DNA of 64,000 bases, from NCBI RefSeq assembly GCF_009671065.1, contig NZ_CP046027.1, positions 1,240,001-1,304,000 of the forward strand, read 5' to 3'. The position numbers and the translations under genes were made by a program. Position 1 is the stretch's first letter, and every line of letters begins with the position of its first letter. Positions 1 to 9,100 of this stretch are shown here, one piece after another. The DNA comes from Neisseria brasiliensis. GTDB taxonomy: Bacteria; Pseudomonadota; Gammaproteobacteria; Burkholderiales; Neisseriaceae. The notes under the pieces are model-generated. The model saw nothing but the letters and a program-made list of their open reading frames with translations. It did no database searches and was not told the origin of the DNA.

Positions 1-546
1 ACTAACCAAGTGCGTATTATCGGTGGGCAATGTCGCGGCCGTAAGCTGGCTTTTGCGTCGGCAGAAGGTTTGCGCCCCACGCCTGATATGGTACGTGAGA
101 AGCTGTTTAATTGGCTGGGGCAGGATTTAACCGGTAAAACAGTATTGGATTTGTTCAGCGGCAGTGGTGCGCTGGGTTTGGAGGCTGCATCACGCCATGC
201 TAAGCAGGTGGTGTTGGTGGATAATCACCGCCAAACGCTGCAATCTCTGCAACGCAACGCGCGTGAATTGGGCTTGGCACAAGTGGAAACCGTTTTTTCA
301 GACGGCCTGAATTTTCTGAAAAATCAAAGTAGGCAGTTTGACGTAGTTTTTTTGGATCCGCCGTTTGCATGGCAGCAGTGGGACGACTTATTTGCTTTGT
401 TGCAAGGTCGTTTGACAAGCAATGCAATGGTTTATATCGAAGCAGGAACATTGCCGTCCAAGCCGGAATGGTTGGCTGAATATCGAGAAGGCAAATCTGG
501 CATGAGTCGCTTTCAATTGCTGCATTATGCGCAAGTGGCTGAATAG
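1..546 (+). CDS. rsmD: 16S rRNA (guanine(966)-N2)-methyltransferase RsmD, 5' end cut by window
   Basis: RsmD methylates G966 of 16S rRNA with S-adenosylmethionine during 30S assembly. The visible protein begins RIIGGQCRGRKL and continues into LRPTPDMVREKLFNWL, both RsmD signatures. It then has the SAM-binding motif VLDLFSGSGALGLEA and the catalytic VFLDPPF motif (the DPPF/NPPY type of N-methyltransferases). The first in-frame GTG is at position 10 but has no ribosome binding site. The frame is open to position 1, and the protein from that GTG (178 residues) is shorter than the usual 190-200, so the true start probably lies upstream of the window. A shadow frame on the other strand was discarded. 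Confidence 0.9.
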   Translation, partial: TNQVRIIGGQCRGRKLAFASAEGLRPTPDMVREKLFNWLGQDLTGKTVLDLFSGSGALGLEAASRHAKQVVLVDNHRQTLQSLQRNARELGLAQVETVFSDGLNFLKNQSRQFDVVFLDPPFAWQQWDDLFALLQGRLTSNAMVYIEAGTLPSKPEWLAEYREGKSGMSRFQLLHYAQVAE

Positions 547-613
547 TATAGGATTTGATAATCATTACCAGGGTGTAAACATTCTTTGCACATGCGCTTT
601 TTTGAATAGATTA

Positions 614-622
614 TGCTATAAT
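614..622 (+). promoter_or_regulatory. Extended -10 promoter for the ferredoxin gene
   Basis: TGCTATAAT at 614-622 is a consensus extended -10 element about 45 bases before the start codon at 666. No good -35 hexamer lies at the normal distance, which is common for TGn-extended promoters. It follows the end of rsmD and precedes an AAAAAAGGAAAC ribosome binding region. Confidence 0.6.
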
Positions 623-665
623 TCGCGCCCATCGGTTTTGAAATTTAATAAAAAAGGAAACGAAA

Positions 666-917
666 ATGTCGCTCTTTATTACGGATGAGTGCATTAACTG
701 TGACGTATGTGAGCCTGAGTGCCCGAATGACGCCATTTCCCAAGGTGAGGAAATTTACGAAATCAATCCGAGCTTGTGTACACAATGTGTCGGTCACTAT
801 GATGAGCCGCAATGTCAGCAAGTATGTCCAGTGGACTGTATTTTGATTGATGAGGAACATCCGGAAACGCATGATGAGCTGATGGCAAAGTATGAAAGAA
901 TTATTCAGTTTAAGTAA
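666..917 (+). CDS. YfhL-type 4Fe-4S dicluster ferredoxin
   Basis: A small cytoplasmic electron-carrier protein of 83 residues. Two iron-sulfur cluster motifs are visible: CINCDVCEPECP near residues 10-21, and CTQCVGHYDEPQCQQVCP near residues 38-55. The second motif is interrupted by an eight-residue loop, as in the YfhL/alvin-type 2[4Fe-4S] ferredoxins. The acidic C-terminal helix (about residues 62-83) is also typical. Redox partners cannot be deduced from the neighbours, which are rsmD and a tRNA cluster. An AAGGAAAC ribosome binding site precedes the ATG, and the gene has its own likely promoter at 614. Confidence 0.9.
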   Translation: MSLFITDECINCDVCEPECPNDAISQGEEIYEINPSLCTQCVGHYDEPQCQQVCPVDCILIDEEHPETHDELMAKYERIIQFK

Positions 918-973
918 ATTTTTTATATAATCAGGTTGTTGCGATTTTTTTAAAAAAACATCAAAAATATTGC

Positions 974-1002
974 TTGACTTGATAAAGAGAAATAAATAAA
1001 CT
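974..1002 (+). promoter_or_regulatory. Promoter of the tRNA-tuf operon
   Basis: TTGACT (974-979) and TAAACT (997-1002) are separated by 17 bases and lie just before tRNA-Tyr at 1016. This is a strong sigma-70-type arrangement, expected for a stable-RNA operon that continues into tuf. Confidence 0.75.
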
Positions 1003-1015
1003 AGCGTTCTCTTTT

Positions 1016-1099
1016 GGAGGGATTCCCGAGCGGTCAAAGGGGGCAGACTGTAAATCTGTTGCGTGAGCTTCGAAGGTTCGAATCCTTCTCCCTCCACCA
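1016..1099 (+). tRNA. tRNA-Tyr (GTA)
   Basis: A class II tRNA with a long variable arm. The acceptor arm GGAGGGA pairs with TCCCTCC, the anticodon loop reads CTGTAAA (anticodon GTA), the T-arm has GGTTCGAATCC, and CCA is encoded at 1097-1099. It is the first gene of the Tyr-Gly-Thr-tuf cluster. Confidence 0.95.
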
Positions 1100-1129
1100 A
1101 AATTCTTACTTGGAGCAAAGTAACTGTAT

Positions 1130-1203
1130 GCGGGTGTAGCTCAATGGTAGAGCAGAAGCCTTCCAAGCTTACGGTGAGGGTTCGATTCCCTTCACCCGCT
1201 CCA
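1130..1203 (+). tRNA. tRNA-Gly (TCC)
   Basis: Acceptor GCGGGTG pairs with CACCCGC. The anticodon loop CTTCCAA gives anticodon TCC, the T-loop is GGTTCGATTCC, and CCA is encoded. It lies between tRNA-Tyr and tRNA-Thr in the same transcript. Confidence 0.95.
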
Positions 1204-1215
1204 ATAGACAATTTA

Positions 1216-1290
1216 GCCCATGTAGCTCAGGGGTAGAGCACTCCCTTGGTAAGGGAGAGGCCGGCAGTTCAAATCTGCCCATGGGCACCA
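1216..1290 (+). tRNA. tRNA-Thr (GGT)
   Basis: Acceptor GCCCATG pairs with CATGGGC. The anticodon stem is CTCCC/GGGAG with anticodon GGT, and CCA is encoded. It lies 54 bases before tuf; a Thr tRNA immediately upstream of tuf is also seen in enterobacteria. Confidence 0.95.
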
Positions 1291-1344
1291 TCTCATTTAT
1301 TTACCCGTATTTTTAATTGAACACTTAGGATAGGATTTATTGCC

Positions 1345-2529
1345 ATGGCTAAGGAAAAATTTGAACGTAGCAAACCGCACGTAAACGTTGGCACCATCGG
1401 TCACGTTGACCATGGTAAAACCACTCTGACTGCTGCATTGACTACGATTTTGTCTAAAAAATTCGGTGGTGCTGCTAAAGCTTACGACCAAATCGACAAT
1501 GCGCCGGAAGAAAAAGCCCGCGGTATTACCATTAATACTTCTCACGTAGAATACGAAACTGAAACCCGTCACTACGCACACGTAGACTGCCCAGGCCACG
1601 CCGACTATGTGAAAAACATGATTACCGGTGCTGCACAAATGGACGGTGCGATTTTGGTTGTATCTGCTGCTGATGGTCCTATGCCACAAACTCGTGAGCA
1701 CATCTTGTTGGGTCGCCAAGTAGGTGTACCATACATCTTGGTGTTCATGAACAAATGCGACATGGTTGACGACGAAGAGTTGTTGGAATTGGTTGAAATG
1801 GAAATCCGTGACTTGTTGTCAAGCTACGACTTCCCAGGCGACGACTGCCCAATCATCCAAGGTTCTGCATTGAAAGCTCTGGAAGGCGACGCTGCTTACG
1901 AAGCTAAAATCTTTGAATTGGCTGACGCATTGGACAGCTACATCCCAACTCCAGAACGTGCCGTTGACAAACCATTCCTGTTGCCAATCGAAGACGTATT
2001 CTCAATCTCTGGTCGTGGTACTGTAGTAACCGGTCGCGTAGAGCGCGGTATCATCCACGTAGGTGACGAGATCGAAATCGTTGGTCTGAAAGACACTGCA
2101 AAAACCACTTGTACCGGTGTCGAAATGTTCCGCAAATTGCTGGACGAAGGTCAAGCAGGTGACAACGTAGGCGTATTGTTGCGCGGTACCAAACGTGAAG
2201 AAGTTGAACGTGGTCAAGTATTGGCTAAACCAGGCTCAATCACTCCGCACACCAAATTCAAAGCAGAAGTATACGTATTGAGCAAAGAAGAAGGTGGTCG
2301 TCACACTCCATTCTTCGCTAACTACCGTCCACAATTCTACTTCCGTACGACTGACGTTACCGGTGCGGTAACTTTGGAAGAAGGCGTAGAAATGGTAATG
2401 CCGGGCGAAAACGTAGCCATCACTGTTGAACTGATTGCGCCAATCGCGATGGAAGAAGGTTTGCGTTTTGCGATTCGTGAAGGCGGCCGTACCGTAGGTG
2501 CCGGTGTTGTATCTTCTATCATTGCTTAA
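1345..2529 (+). CDS. tuf: Elongation factor Tu, first copy
   Basis: EF-Tu delivers aminoacyl-tRNA to the ribosomal A site in a GTP-dependent way. The 394-residue protein has the P-loop GHVDHGKTTL (about residues 18-27), the switch I region RGITINTSHVEY, the DCPGHADY motif and the NKCDMVDD guanine-specificity motif, followed by the two beta-barrel domains. It is co-transcribed with three upstream tRNAs and followed by tRNA-Trp. A second copy at 20823 encodes an identical protein. By eye I find only about four synonymous base differences between the two, near 1500, 2404, 2484 and 2508. Confidence 0.98.
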   Translation: MAKEKFERSKPHVNVGTIGHVDHGKTTLTAALTTILSKKFGGAAKAYDQIDNAPEEKARGITINTSHVEYETETRHYAHVDCPGHADYVKNMITGAAQMDGAILVVSAADGPMPQTREHILLGRQVGVPYILVFMNKCDMVDDEELLELVEMEIRDLLSSYDFPGDDCPIIQGSALKALEGDAAYEAKIFELADALDSYIPTPERAVDKPFLLPIEDVFSISGRGTVVTGRVERGIIHVGDEIEIVGLKDTAKTTCTGVEMFRKLLDEGQAGDNVGVLLRGTKREEVERGQVLAKPGSITPHTKFKAEVYVLSKEEGGRHTPFFANYRPQFYFRTTDVTGAVTLEEGVEMVMPGENVAITVELIAPIAMEEGLRFAIREGGRTVGAGVVSSIIA

Positions 2530-2537
2530 GTTTTAGA

Positions 2538-2613
2538 AGGCCAGTAGCTCAATTGGTAGAGTATCGGTCTCCAAAACCGAGGGTTGGGGGTTCGAGACCC
2601 TCCTGGCCTGCCA
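2538..2613 (+). tRNA. tRNA-Trp (CCA)
   Basis: Acceptor AGGCCAG pairs with CTGGCCT. The anticodon stem TCGGT/ACCGA carries anticodon CCA, the T-arm has GGTTCGAGACC, and terminal CCA is encoded. It sits nine bases after tuf and before secE, as in many proteobacteria. Confidence 0.95.
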
Positions 2614-2620
2614 AATAAAA

Positions 2621-2653
2621 AATTAACCGGCCTTAGTGCCGGTTAATTTTTTT
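2621..2653 (+). terminator. Intrinsic terminator after tRNA-Trp
   Basis: The stem AATTAACCGG / CCGGTTAATT has an eight-base loop and is followed by a T run. It ends the tRNA-tuf-tRNA transcript before secE. Confidence 0.85.
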
Positions 2654-2757
2654 GCTATTTTATTTCTATTTATTTGTTTTAACCATCGCATGGTTGTGAG
2701 CGGTATATCGATATATGCTGCATATGCTGTATCAATGCTATGGAAAGTGAGTTCAAA

Positions 2758-3030
2758 ATGGCTGATCGTATGCCTGAAGATAAAGCGGATAAAGTGGGGC
2801 AGGTTGTCAAATCAGACAACAATGCGCATGCCACGCCGCAGCGTGAAGGGTTCGCTTATTTTCGAAATTCATGGATTGAATTTAAGAAAGTAGTTTGGCC
2901 GGCTCGTGATGATGCGGTCAAGATGACTGTATTCGTGGTAATTTTTGTAGCAATTTTGGCTGCGTTTATTTATGCAGTCGATACAGCGGTTTCATGGTTA
3001 TTTTTTGATTTGTTATTGAAGAGGGGATAA
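2758..3030 (+). CDS. secE: Preprotein translocase subunit SecE
   Basis: SecE clamps SecY in the inner-membrane SecYEG channel. This 90-residue form is the short type: an amphipathic cytoplasmic helix containing YFRNSWIEFKKVVWPARDDA, then one transmembrane helix (MTVFVVIFVAILAAFIYAV). The WP-R pair is the family signature. An in-frame ATG at 2740 would add six residues but has no ribosome binding site. The ATG at 2758 follows GGAAAGTGAG and is preferred. nusG starts two bases after the stop, so the two genes are translationally linked. Confidence 0.9.
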   Translation: MADRMPEDKADKVGQVVKSDNNAHATPQREGFAYFRNSWIEFKKVVWPARDDAVKMTVFVVIFVAILAAFIYAVDTAVSWLFFDLLLKRG

Positions 3031-3032
3031 AA

Positions 3033-3566
3033 ATGTCAAAACGTTGGTATGTTGTGCAGGCTTATTCCGGCTTTGAAAAAAATGTCCAAAAAACATTGAA
3101 AGAGCGTATTTCACGCGAAGGTATGGAAGAGTATTTCGGCCAAGTGTTGGTTCCGGTCGAAGAGGTGGTTGATATTAAAAATGGCCGCCGTACCATCAGC
3201 GAGCGTAAGTTTTACCCTGGCTATGTCTTGGTTGAAATGGAAATGACCGATGAATCATGGCATTTGGTAAAAAGTACCCCGCGCGTCTCTGGCTTTATCG
3301 GCGGTACTGCTAACCGACCATTACCTATTTCTCAACGTGAAGCTGATGTAATTATGCAACAGGTTCGTAGTGGTGTTGAAAAACCAAAACCAAAAGTTGA
3401 ATTTGAAGTGGGTCAATCGGTTCGTGTTAATGACGGTCCCTTTGCTGACTTCAATGGCGTGGTGGATGAGGTTAATTACGAGCGCAATAAGCTGCGTGTT
3501 TCTGTGCAGATTTTTGGCCGTGAAACGCCTGTTGAGTTGGAATTTGGTCAGGTTGAAAAGATTTAA
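3033..3566 (+). CDS. nusG: Transcription termination/antitermination factor NusG
   Basis: NusG binds the RNA polymerase clamp and links it to Rho or to ribosomal S10. The protein has 177 residues. The N-terminal NGN domain starts WYVVQAYSGFEKNVQ and includes FYPGYVLVEMEM. The C-terminal KOW domain carries GQSVRVNDGPFADFNGVVDEV. It forms a tight secE-nusG pair ahead of rplK, and S10 (rpsJ) is encoded in the same window. Confidence 0.97.
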   Translation: MSKRWYVVQAYSGFEKNVQKTLKERISREGMEEYFGQVLVPVEEVVDIKNGRRTISERKFYPGYVLVEMEMTDESWHLVKSTPRVSGFIGGTANRPLPISQREADVIMQQVRSGVEKPKPKVEFEVGQSVRVNDGPFADFNGVVDEVNYERNKLRVSVQIFGRETPVELEFGQVEKI

Positions 3567-3670
3567 TTGAATTAATGTCTTGAATTAAAATACATTAAGT
3601 TTTATAATCGAAAATTCGTTTTGGGAAGCGGAATGGTTCCGCGTTATACCCGTCTTTTAGGAGTCCTTAA

Positions 3671-4102
3671 GTGGCAAAGAAAATTGTAGGCTACATTAAA
3701 CTGCAAATTGGTGCAGGTAAAGCCAACCCATCTCCTCCAGTTGGTCCAGCATTGGGTCAACGTGGTTTGAATATTATGGAATTCTGTAAAGCATTTAATG
3801 CTGCGACCCAAGGTATGGAGCCTGGTTTGCCGATTCCTGTTGTGATCACTGCATTTGCGGATAAATCATTCACATTTGTGATGAAAACGCCTCCAGCTTC
3901 TATCTTGTTGAAAAAAGCTGCGGGTCTGCAAAAAGGTAGTGCCAACCCATTGACCAATAAAGTGGGTAAAGTAACTCGCGCTCAATTGGAAGAAATCGCG
4001 AAAACCAAAGAGCCTGATTTAACGGCTTCTGATTTGGATGCTGCGGTACGTACTATTGCTGGTTCAGCCCGTTCAATGGGCTTGGATGTGGAGGGTGTAT
4101 AA
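3671..4102 (+). CDS. rplK: 50S ribosomal protein L11
   Basis: L11 forms the GTPase-associated centre of the 50S subunit with 23S rRNA and L10/L12. The protein has 143 residues. The Pro-rich N-terminal domain (ANPSPPVGPALGQRGLNI) and the C-terminal RNA-binding domain with the SARSMGL signature are both complete. Translation starts at GTG, preceded by TAGGAGTCC. The stop codon overlaps the rplA start by one base, so the two are coupled. Confidence 0.97.
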   Translation: MAKKIVGYIKLQIGAGKANPSPPVGPALGQRGLNIMEFCKAFNAATQGMEPGLPIPVVITAFADKSFTFVMKTPPASILLKKAAGLQKGSANPLTNKVGKVTRAQLEEIAKTKEPDLTASDLDAAVRTIAGSARSMGLDVEGV

Positions 4103-4797
4103 TGGCTAAAGTTTCTAAACGCTTGAAAGCTTTGCGCTCTTCTGTTGAAGCGAATAAATTATATGCAATTGATGAAGCAATTACTTTGGTAAAAAATGCC
4201 GCAACTGCTAAATTTGATGAATCAGTTGACGTGTCATTCAACTTGGGTGTAGATCCACGTAAATCTGACCAAGTAATTCGTGGCTCAGTTGTATTGCCTA
4301 AAGGTACCGGTAAAACCACTCGTGTTGCTGTATTTGCGCAAGGCGCGAATGCTGATGCTGCTAAAGAAGCGGGTGCTGATGTCGTTGGTTTCGACGACTT
4401 GGCTGCTGAAATCAAAGGTGGCAACTTGAACTTTGACGTTGTGATTGCTTCTCCAGATGCAATGCGTATTGTCGGTCAGTTGGGTACTATCTTGGGTCCA
4501 CGTGGTTTGATGCCTAACCCTAAAGTAGGTACTGTAACCCCTAATGTTGCTGAAGCGGTGAAAAACGCTAAAGCCGGTCAAGTACAATACCGTACTGATA
4601 AAGCAGGTATCGTGCATGCCACTATCGGTCGCGCTTCATTTGCTGAAGCCGATTTGAAAGAAAACTTTGACGCATTGCTGGATGCTATCGTTAAAGCAAA
4701 ACCTGCTGCTGCAAAAGGCCAATACTTACGTAAAGTTGCCGTTTCAAGCACAATGGGTTTAGGTGTTCGCGTAGATACTTCTAGCGTAAACAACTAA
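4102..4797 (+). CDS. rplA: 50S ribosomal protein L1
   Basis: L1 forms the mobile stalk at the E site and represses the L11 operon by binding its own mRNA. The 231-residue length is standard. The family signature is seen in GQLGTILGPRGLMPNPKVGTV around residues 128-148. The start codon overlaps the rplK stop. A DUS-based hairpin and the L10 leader follow. Confidence 0.97.
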   Translation: MAKVSKRLKALRSSVEANKLYAIDEAITLVKNAATAKFDESVDVSFNLGVDPRKSDQVIRGSVVLPKGTGKTTRVAVFAQGANADAAKEAGADVVGFDDLAAEIKGGNLNFDVVIASPDAMRIVGQLGTILGPRGLMPNPKVGTVTPNVAEAVKNAKAGQVQYRTDKAGIVHATIGRASFAEADLKENFDALLDAIVKAKPAAAKGQYLRKVAVSSTMGLGVRVDTSSVNN

Positions 4798-4802
4798 GAA
4801 TT

Positions 4803-4829
4803 TTCAGACGGCCTTTTTAAGGCTGTCTG
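4803..4829 (+). terminator. DUS-derived hairpin after rplA
   Basis: An inverted DUS (TTCAGACGGCCT, 4803-4814) pairs with AAGGCTGTCTG after a three-base loop. There is no following T run, so it may only attenuate or stabilise rather than terminate. It separates rplKA from rplJL. Confidence 0.5.
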
Positions 4830-5018
4830 GATTTGGGCTACTTAAAATATTAAGTAGATGTCCAAGACCGTAGGGATCGTAAGATTTAATCGTTATTGCC
4901 CTACGCAGACGGTAGTCCTGAAACAAATTGCAAGAAAGCTTGTAAGATGTCTTTTTAGGTTACCGCGCTGGTGGAATACTGAGAAAGTATTCTGTTGATA
5001 AACAGTGGGAGGTAGACC
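4830..5018 (+). promoter_or_regulatory. Structured leader of rplJL (L10 leader type)
   Basis: About 190 untranslated bases precede rplJ, with short complementary segments and a strong GGGAGGT ribosome binding site right before a TTG start. In other bacteria the L10(L12)4 complex binds such a leader and represses rplJL translation. Position and length fit the L10-leader family. I infer the identity from context and did not fold the sequence. Confidence 0.6.
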
Positions 5019-5519
5019 TTGAGTCTCAATATTGAAACCAAGAAAGTAGCCGTTGAAGAGATTAGCGCAGCAATTGCTAACGCTCAAACTCTGGTGGTTG
5101 CAGAATATCGCGGTATCAGTGTTGCCAGCATGACCGAGCTGCGTGCGAATGCACGTAAAGAAGGCGTATATTTGCGCGTTCTGAAAAATACTTTGGCTCG
5201 TCGTGCAGTAGAAGGCACTTCATTTGCAGGTTTGGCAGATCACATGGTGGGTCCGCTGGTTTACGCTGCTTCTGAAGATGCTGTAGCTGCTGCAAAAGTG
5301 CTGCATCAATTCGCGAAAAAAGATGACAAAATTGTTGTTAAAGCCGGTTCTTACAATGGCGACGTACTGGATGCTGCTCAAGTAAGCGAGTTGGCTTCTA
5401 TTCCTAGCCGTGAAGAATTGTTGTCTAAACTGTTGTACGTTATGCAGGCACCTGTTGCCGGCTTTGCACGCGGTTTGGCTGCATTGGCTGAGAAAAAAGC
5501 TGGCGAAGAAGCCGCTTAA
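5019..5519 (+). CDS. rplJ: 50S ribosomal protein L10
   Basis: L10 anchors the L12 dimers of the ribosomal stalk and is the autogenous repressor of this operon. The 166-residue protein begins SLNIETKKVAVEEISAAI and has the conserved AEYRGISVASMTELR and LKNTLARRAVEGT segments of the rRNA-binding domain, with the L12-binding helix at the C-terminus. The start is TTG, chosen because GGGAGGT lies immediately upstream and the family N-terminus matches. Confidence 0.96.
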   Translation: MSLNIETKKVAVEEISAAIANAQTLVVAEYRGISVASMTELRANARKEGVYLRVLKNTLARRAVEGTSFAGLADHMVGPLVYAASEDAVAAAKVLHQFAKKDDKIVVKAGSYNGDVLDAAQVSELASIPSREELLSKLLYVMQAPVAGFARGLAALAEKKAGEEAA

Positions 5520-5576
5520 TAGATTTTGTTTCATTTGATAATTAATTTTTAATACAATATTTGGAGTTTAAATAGC

Positions 5577-5948
5577 ATGGCTATTACTAAAGAAGACATT
5601 TTGGAAGCCGTTGGTTCTTTGACCGTTATGGAATTGAACGACTTGGTTAAAGCTTTTGAAGAAAAATTCGGCGTTTCTGCTGCTGCCGTTGCCGTTGCCG
5701 GCCCTGCTGGTGCTGGTGCCGCTGCGGCTGAAGAAAAAACTGAATTTGACGTTGTTTTGGCTTCTGCCGGTGATCAAAAAGTTGGCGTGATTAAAGTGGT
5801 TCGTGCCATCACTGGTTTGGGCTTGAAAGAAGCTAAAGACATCGTTGACGGCGCGCCTAAAACACTGAAAGAAGGTGTTTCTAAAGCTGAAGCTGAAGAC
5901 ATCCAAAAACAACTGGAAGAAGCCGGCGCTAAAGTCGAAATCAAATAA
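5577..5948 (+). CDS. rplL: 50S ribosomal protein L7/L12
   Basis: The multicopy stalk protein recruits translation GTPases. It has 123 residues: an N-terminal dimerisation helix (ITKEDILEAVGSLTVMELNDL), an Ala/Gly-rich hinge near residues 34-53, and the C-terminal factor-binding domain (VGVIKVVRAITGLGLKEAKDI). It is followed by a perfect-palindrome terminator/attenuator before rpoB, the usual point where ribosomal-protein and polymerase expression are set apart. Confidence 0.98.
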   Translation: MAITKEDILEAVGSLTVMELNDLVKAFEEKFGVSAAAVAVAGPAGAGAAAAEEKTEFDVVLASAGDQKVGVIKVVRAITGLGLKEAKDIVDGAPKTLKEGVSKAEAEDIQKQLEEAGAKVEIK

Positions 5949-5970
5949 TCATTATTTGATACTTTCAGTA

Positions 5971-6000
5971 AAGGCTGGCAGATATCTGCCAGCCTTATTT
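5971..6000 (+). terminator. Attenuating terminator between rplL and rpoB
   Basis: A perfect 26-base palindrome at 5971-5996 (half-site AAGGCTGGCAGAT) is followed by ATTTTG. The weak T run suggests partial termination, consistent with the attenuator found at this junction in other bacteria. Confidence 0.7.
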
Positions 6001-6025
6001 TGCGTTTTAATCATACAGAAAATAA

Positions 6026-6081
6026 TTATTTACATTTATTTGCATTTATATCTTGAAATAAATATAAATAAATGTAAATAA
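6026..6081 (+). repeat. Long A+T-only hairpin in the rplL-rpoB spacer
   Basis: Arms at 6026-6050 and 6057-6081 pair at 22 of 25 positions around a six-base loop; the first 16 base pairs (TTATTTACATTTATTT) are perfect. Such a long stem between rplL and rpoB could be an RNase III processing site, as known at this junction in E. coli. That function is inference. Confidence 0.65.
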
Positions 6082-6150
6082 CATCACAAAATTGTCGTCT
6101 CAAAGTTTTTCAGACGGCATTTCTATTCAAAGCCACCCTTCGGAGTGTAT

Positions 6151-9100
6151 ATGAACTATTCGTTTACCGAGAAAAAACGTATCCGTAAGAGTTTTGCCAA
6201 ACGAGAGAACGTATTGGAAGTTCCCTTTTTGCTGGCAACTCAAATTGATTCTTATGCAAAATTTCTGCAATTAGAAAATGCTTTCGACCAGCGTACTGAT
6301 GATGGTCTGCAAGCAGCATTCAATTCTATTTTCCCAATCGTCAGCCACAATGGCTATGCACGTTTGGAATTTGTCCATTACACCTTGGGTGATCCGTTGT
6401 TTGATATTCCTGAATGTCAATTGCGCGGTATTACTTACGCTGCTCCTTTGCGTGCACGCATCCGCTTGGTGATTTTGGATAAAGAGGCTTCTAAACCGAC
6501 TGTAAAAGAAGTACGCGAAAACGAAGTGTACATGGGTGAAATCCCATTGATGACACCAAGCGGCTCTTTTGTCATCAATGGTACCGAGCGTGTGATCGTT
6601 TCTCAGTTGCACCGTTCTCCGGGTGTGTTCTTTGAGCATGACCGTGGTAAGACGCACTCTTCGGGCAAATTATTGTTCTCTGCCCGCATTATTCCTTACC
6701 GTGGTTCATGGTTGGATTTTGAGTTTGATCCAAAAGATCAACTGTATTTCCGTATCGACCGTCGCCGTAAAATGCCGGTTACCATTTTGTTGAAAGCCTT
6801 GGGTTACAACAATGAACAGATTTTGGACACTTTCTACGACAAAGAAACATTCTTCTTGTCAAAAGGTGGTGTGCAAACTGAATTGATTCCAGGCCGTCTG
6901 AAAGGTGAAACCGCTAAAAACGACATCGTGGATGCTGAAGGCAACGTTTTGGTGACCAAAGGCAAACGCATCACTGCTAAAAATATCCGTGATATTGCCA
7001 ATGCCGGTTTGACCCGATTGGACGTTGATCCTGAAACCTTATTGGGCAAAGTCTTGGCTGCTGATTTGATCGTGCCGGACACTGGTGAAGTATTGGCTGT
7101 GGCCAATGATGAAATCACCGAAGAATTGTTGGCGAAACTGGATATCCACGGTATTGAGCAAGTTACTACTTTGTACATCAATGAATTGGACCAAGGTGGT
7201 TACATTTCCAGCACCTTGCGTACGGATGAAACTGCCGACCAGCAAGCTGCCCGCGTAGCGATTTACCGCATGATGCGTCCGGGCGAACCGCCTACCGAAG
7301 AAGCTGTTGAAATGCTCTTCAACCGCTTGTTCTTCAGTGAAGACAGCTACGACTTGTCTCGTGTAGGCCGTATGAAATTCAATACCCGCACCTACGAGCA
7401 AAAATTGTCTGAAGCGCAACAAGGCTCTTGGTATGGTCGTTTATTGAACGAAACCTTTGCCGGTGCAGCCGAAAAAGGTGGCTATGTACTGAGCATTGAA
7501 GACATTGTCGCTTCGATTGCCACTTTGGTTGAATTGCGTAACGGTCACGGCGAAGTGGACGATATCGACCACTTGGGCAACCGTCGCGTGCGTTCGGTTG
7601 GTGAGTTGACTGAAAACCAATTCCGCAGTGGCTTGGCTCGTGTTGAGCGCGCAGTGAAAGAGCGTTTGAACCAAGCAGAATCTGAAAACCTGATGCCGCA
7701 TGATTTGATCAATGCTAAACCGGTTTCTGCTGCCATTAAAGAATTCTTCGGTTCAAGCCAATTGAGCCAATTTATGGATCAAACCAACCCACTGTCTGAA
7801 GTGACAAACAAACGTCGTGTTTCTGCTTTGGGTCCAGGCGGTTTGACCCGTGAACGTGCTGGCTTTGAAGTGCGTGACGTACACCCGACTCACTATGGCC
7901 GCGTATGTCCGATTGAAACACCCGAAGGTCCGAACATTGGTTTGATTAACTCGCTGTCTGTTTATGCGCGTACCAATGATTATGGTTTCTTGGAAACCCC
8001 ATACCGCCGTGTAATTGACGGTAAAGTAACCACGGAAATCGATTACTTGTCTGCCATCGAAGAAGGCCGCTATGTGATTGCACAGGCCAATGCCGAATTG
8101 GATGCAGAAGGCAATCTGACCGGTGATTTGGTGACCTGTCGTGAAAAAGGCGAAACCATTATGGCCACACCTGACCGCGTTCAATACATGGATGTGGCAA
8201 CCGGCCAAGTGGTATCGGTAGCGGCTTCCCTGATTCCGTTCTTGGAACACGATGACGCGAACCGTGCCTTGATGGGTGCCAACATGCAACGTCAAGCTGT
8301 GCCTTGTCTGCGTCCTGAAAAACCAATGGTCGGTACCGGTATCGAACGCTCAGTAGCCGTTGACTCGGCAACGGCGATTGTTGCCCGTCGTGGCGGCGTG
8401 GTTGAATATGTTGATGCCAACCGTGTGGTGATTCGCGTACACGATGACGAAGCGACTGCCGGTGAAGTGGGTGTGGACATCTACAATCTGGTCAAATTTA
8501 CCCGCTCTAACCAATCAACCAACATCAACCAACGTCCGGCTGTGAAAGCAGGCGATGTGTTGCAACGTGGCGACTTGGTAGCCGACGGTGCTTCGACTGA
8601 CTTGGGCGAATTGGCGCTGGGTCAAAACATGACCATCGCCTTCATGCCTTGGAACGGTTACAACTACGAAGACTCGATTTTGCTGTCTGAAAAAGTGGCT
8701 GCCGATGACCGCTACACTTCGATTCACATTGAAGAATTGAACGTTGTGGCGCGTGACACTAAGTTGGGTGCCGAAGACATTACCCGCGATATTCCGAACT
8801 TGTCTGAGCGCATGCAAAACCGTTTGGACGATTCCGGTATTGTGTACATCGGTGCTGAAGTAGAAGCCGGTGACGTGTTGGTGGGTAAAGTAACCCCTAA
8901 AGGCGAAACCCAATTGACGCCTGAAGAAAAACTGTTGCGTGCGATTTTCGGTGAAAAAGCGTCTGATGTAAAAGACACTTCATTGCGTATGCCGACCGGC
9001 ATGAGCGGTACCGTGATTGACGTGCAAGTGTTTACCCGCGAAGGTATCCAGCGCGACAAACGTGCCCAATCGATTATTGATTCTGAGTTGAAACGCTACC

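Noticed and set aside
6145..6150. GTG as the start of rpoB
   Set aside because: It overlaps the GGAG ribosome binding site; the ATG at 6151 has proper spacing and matches the family N-terminus.
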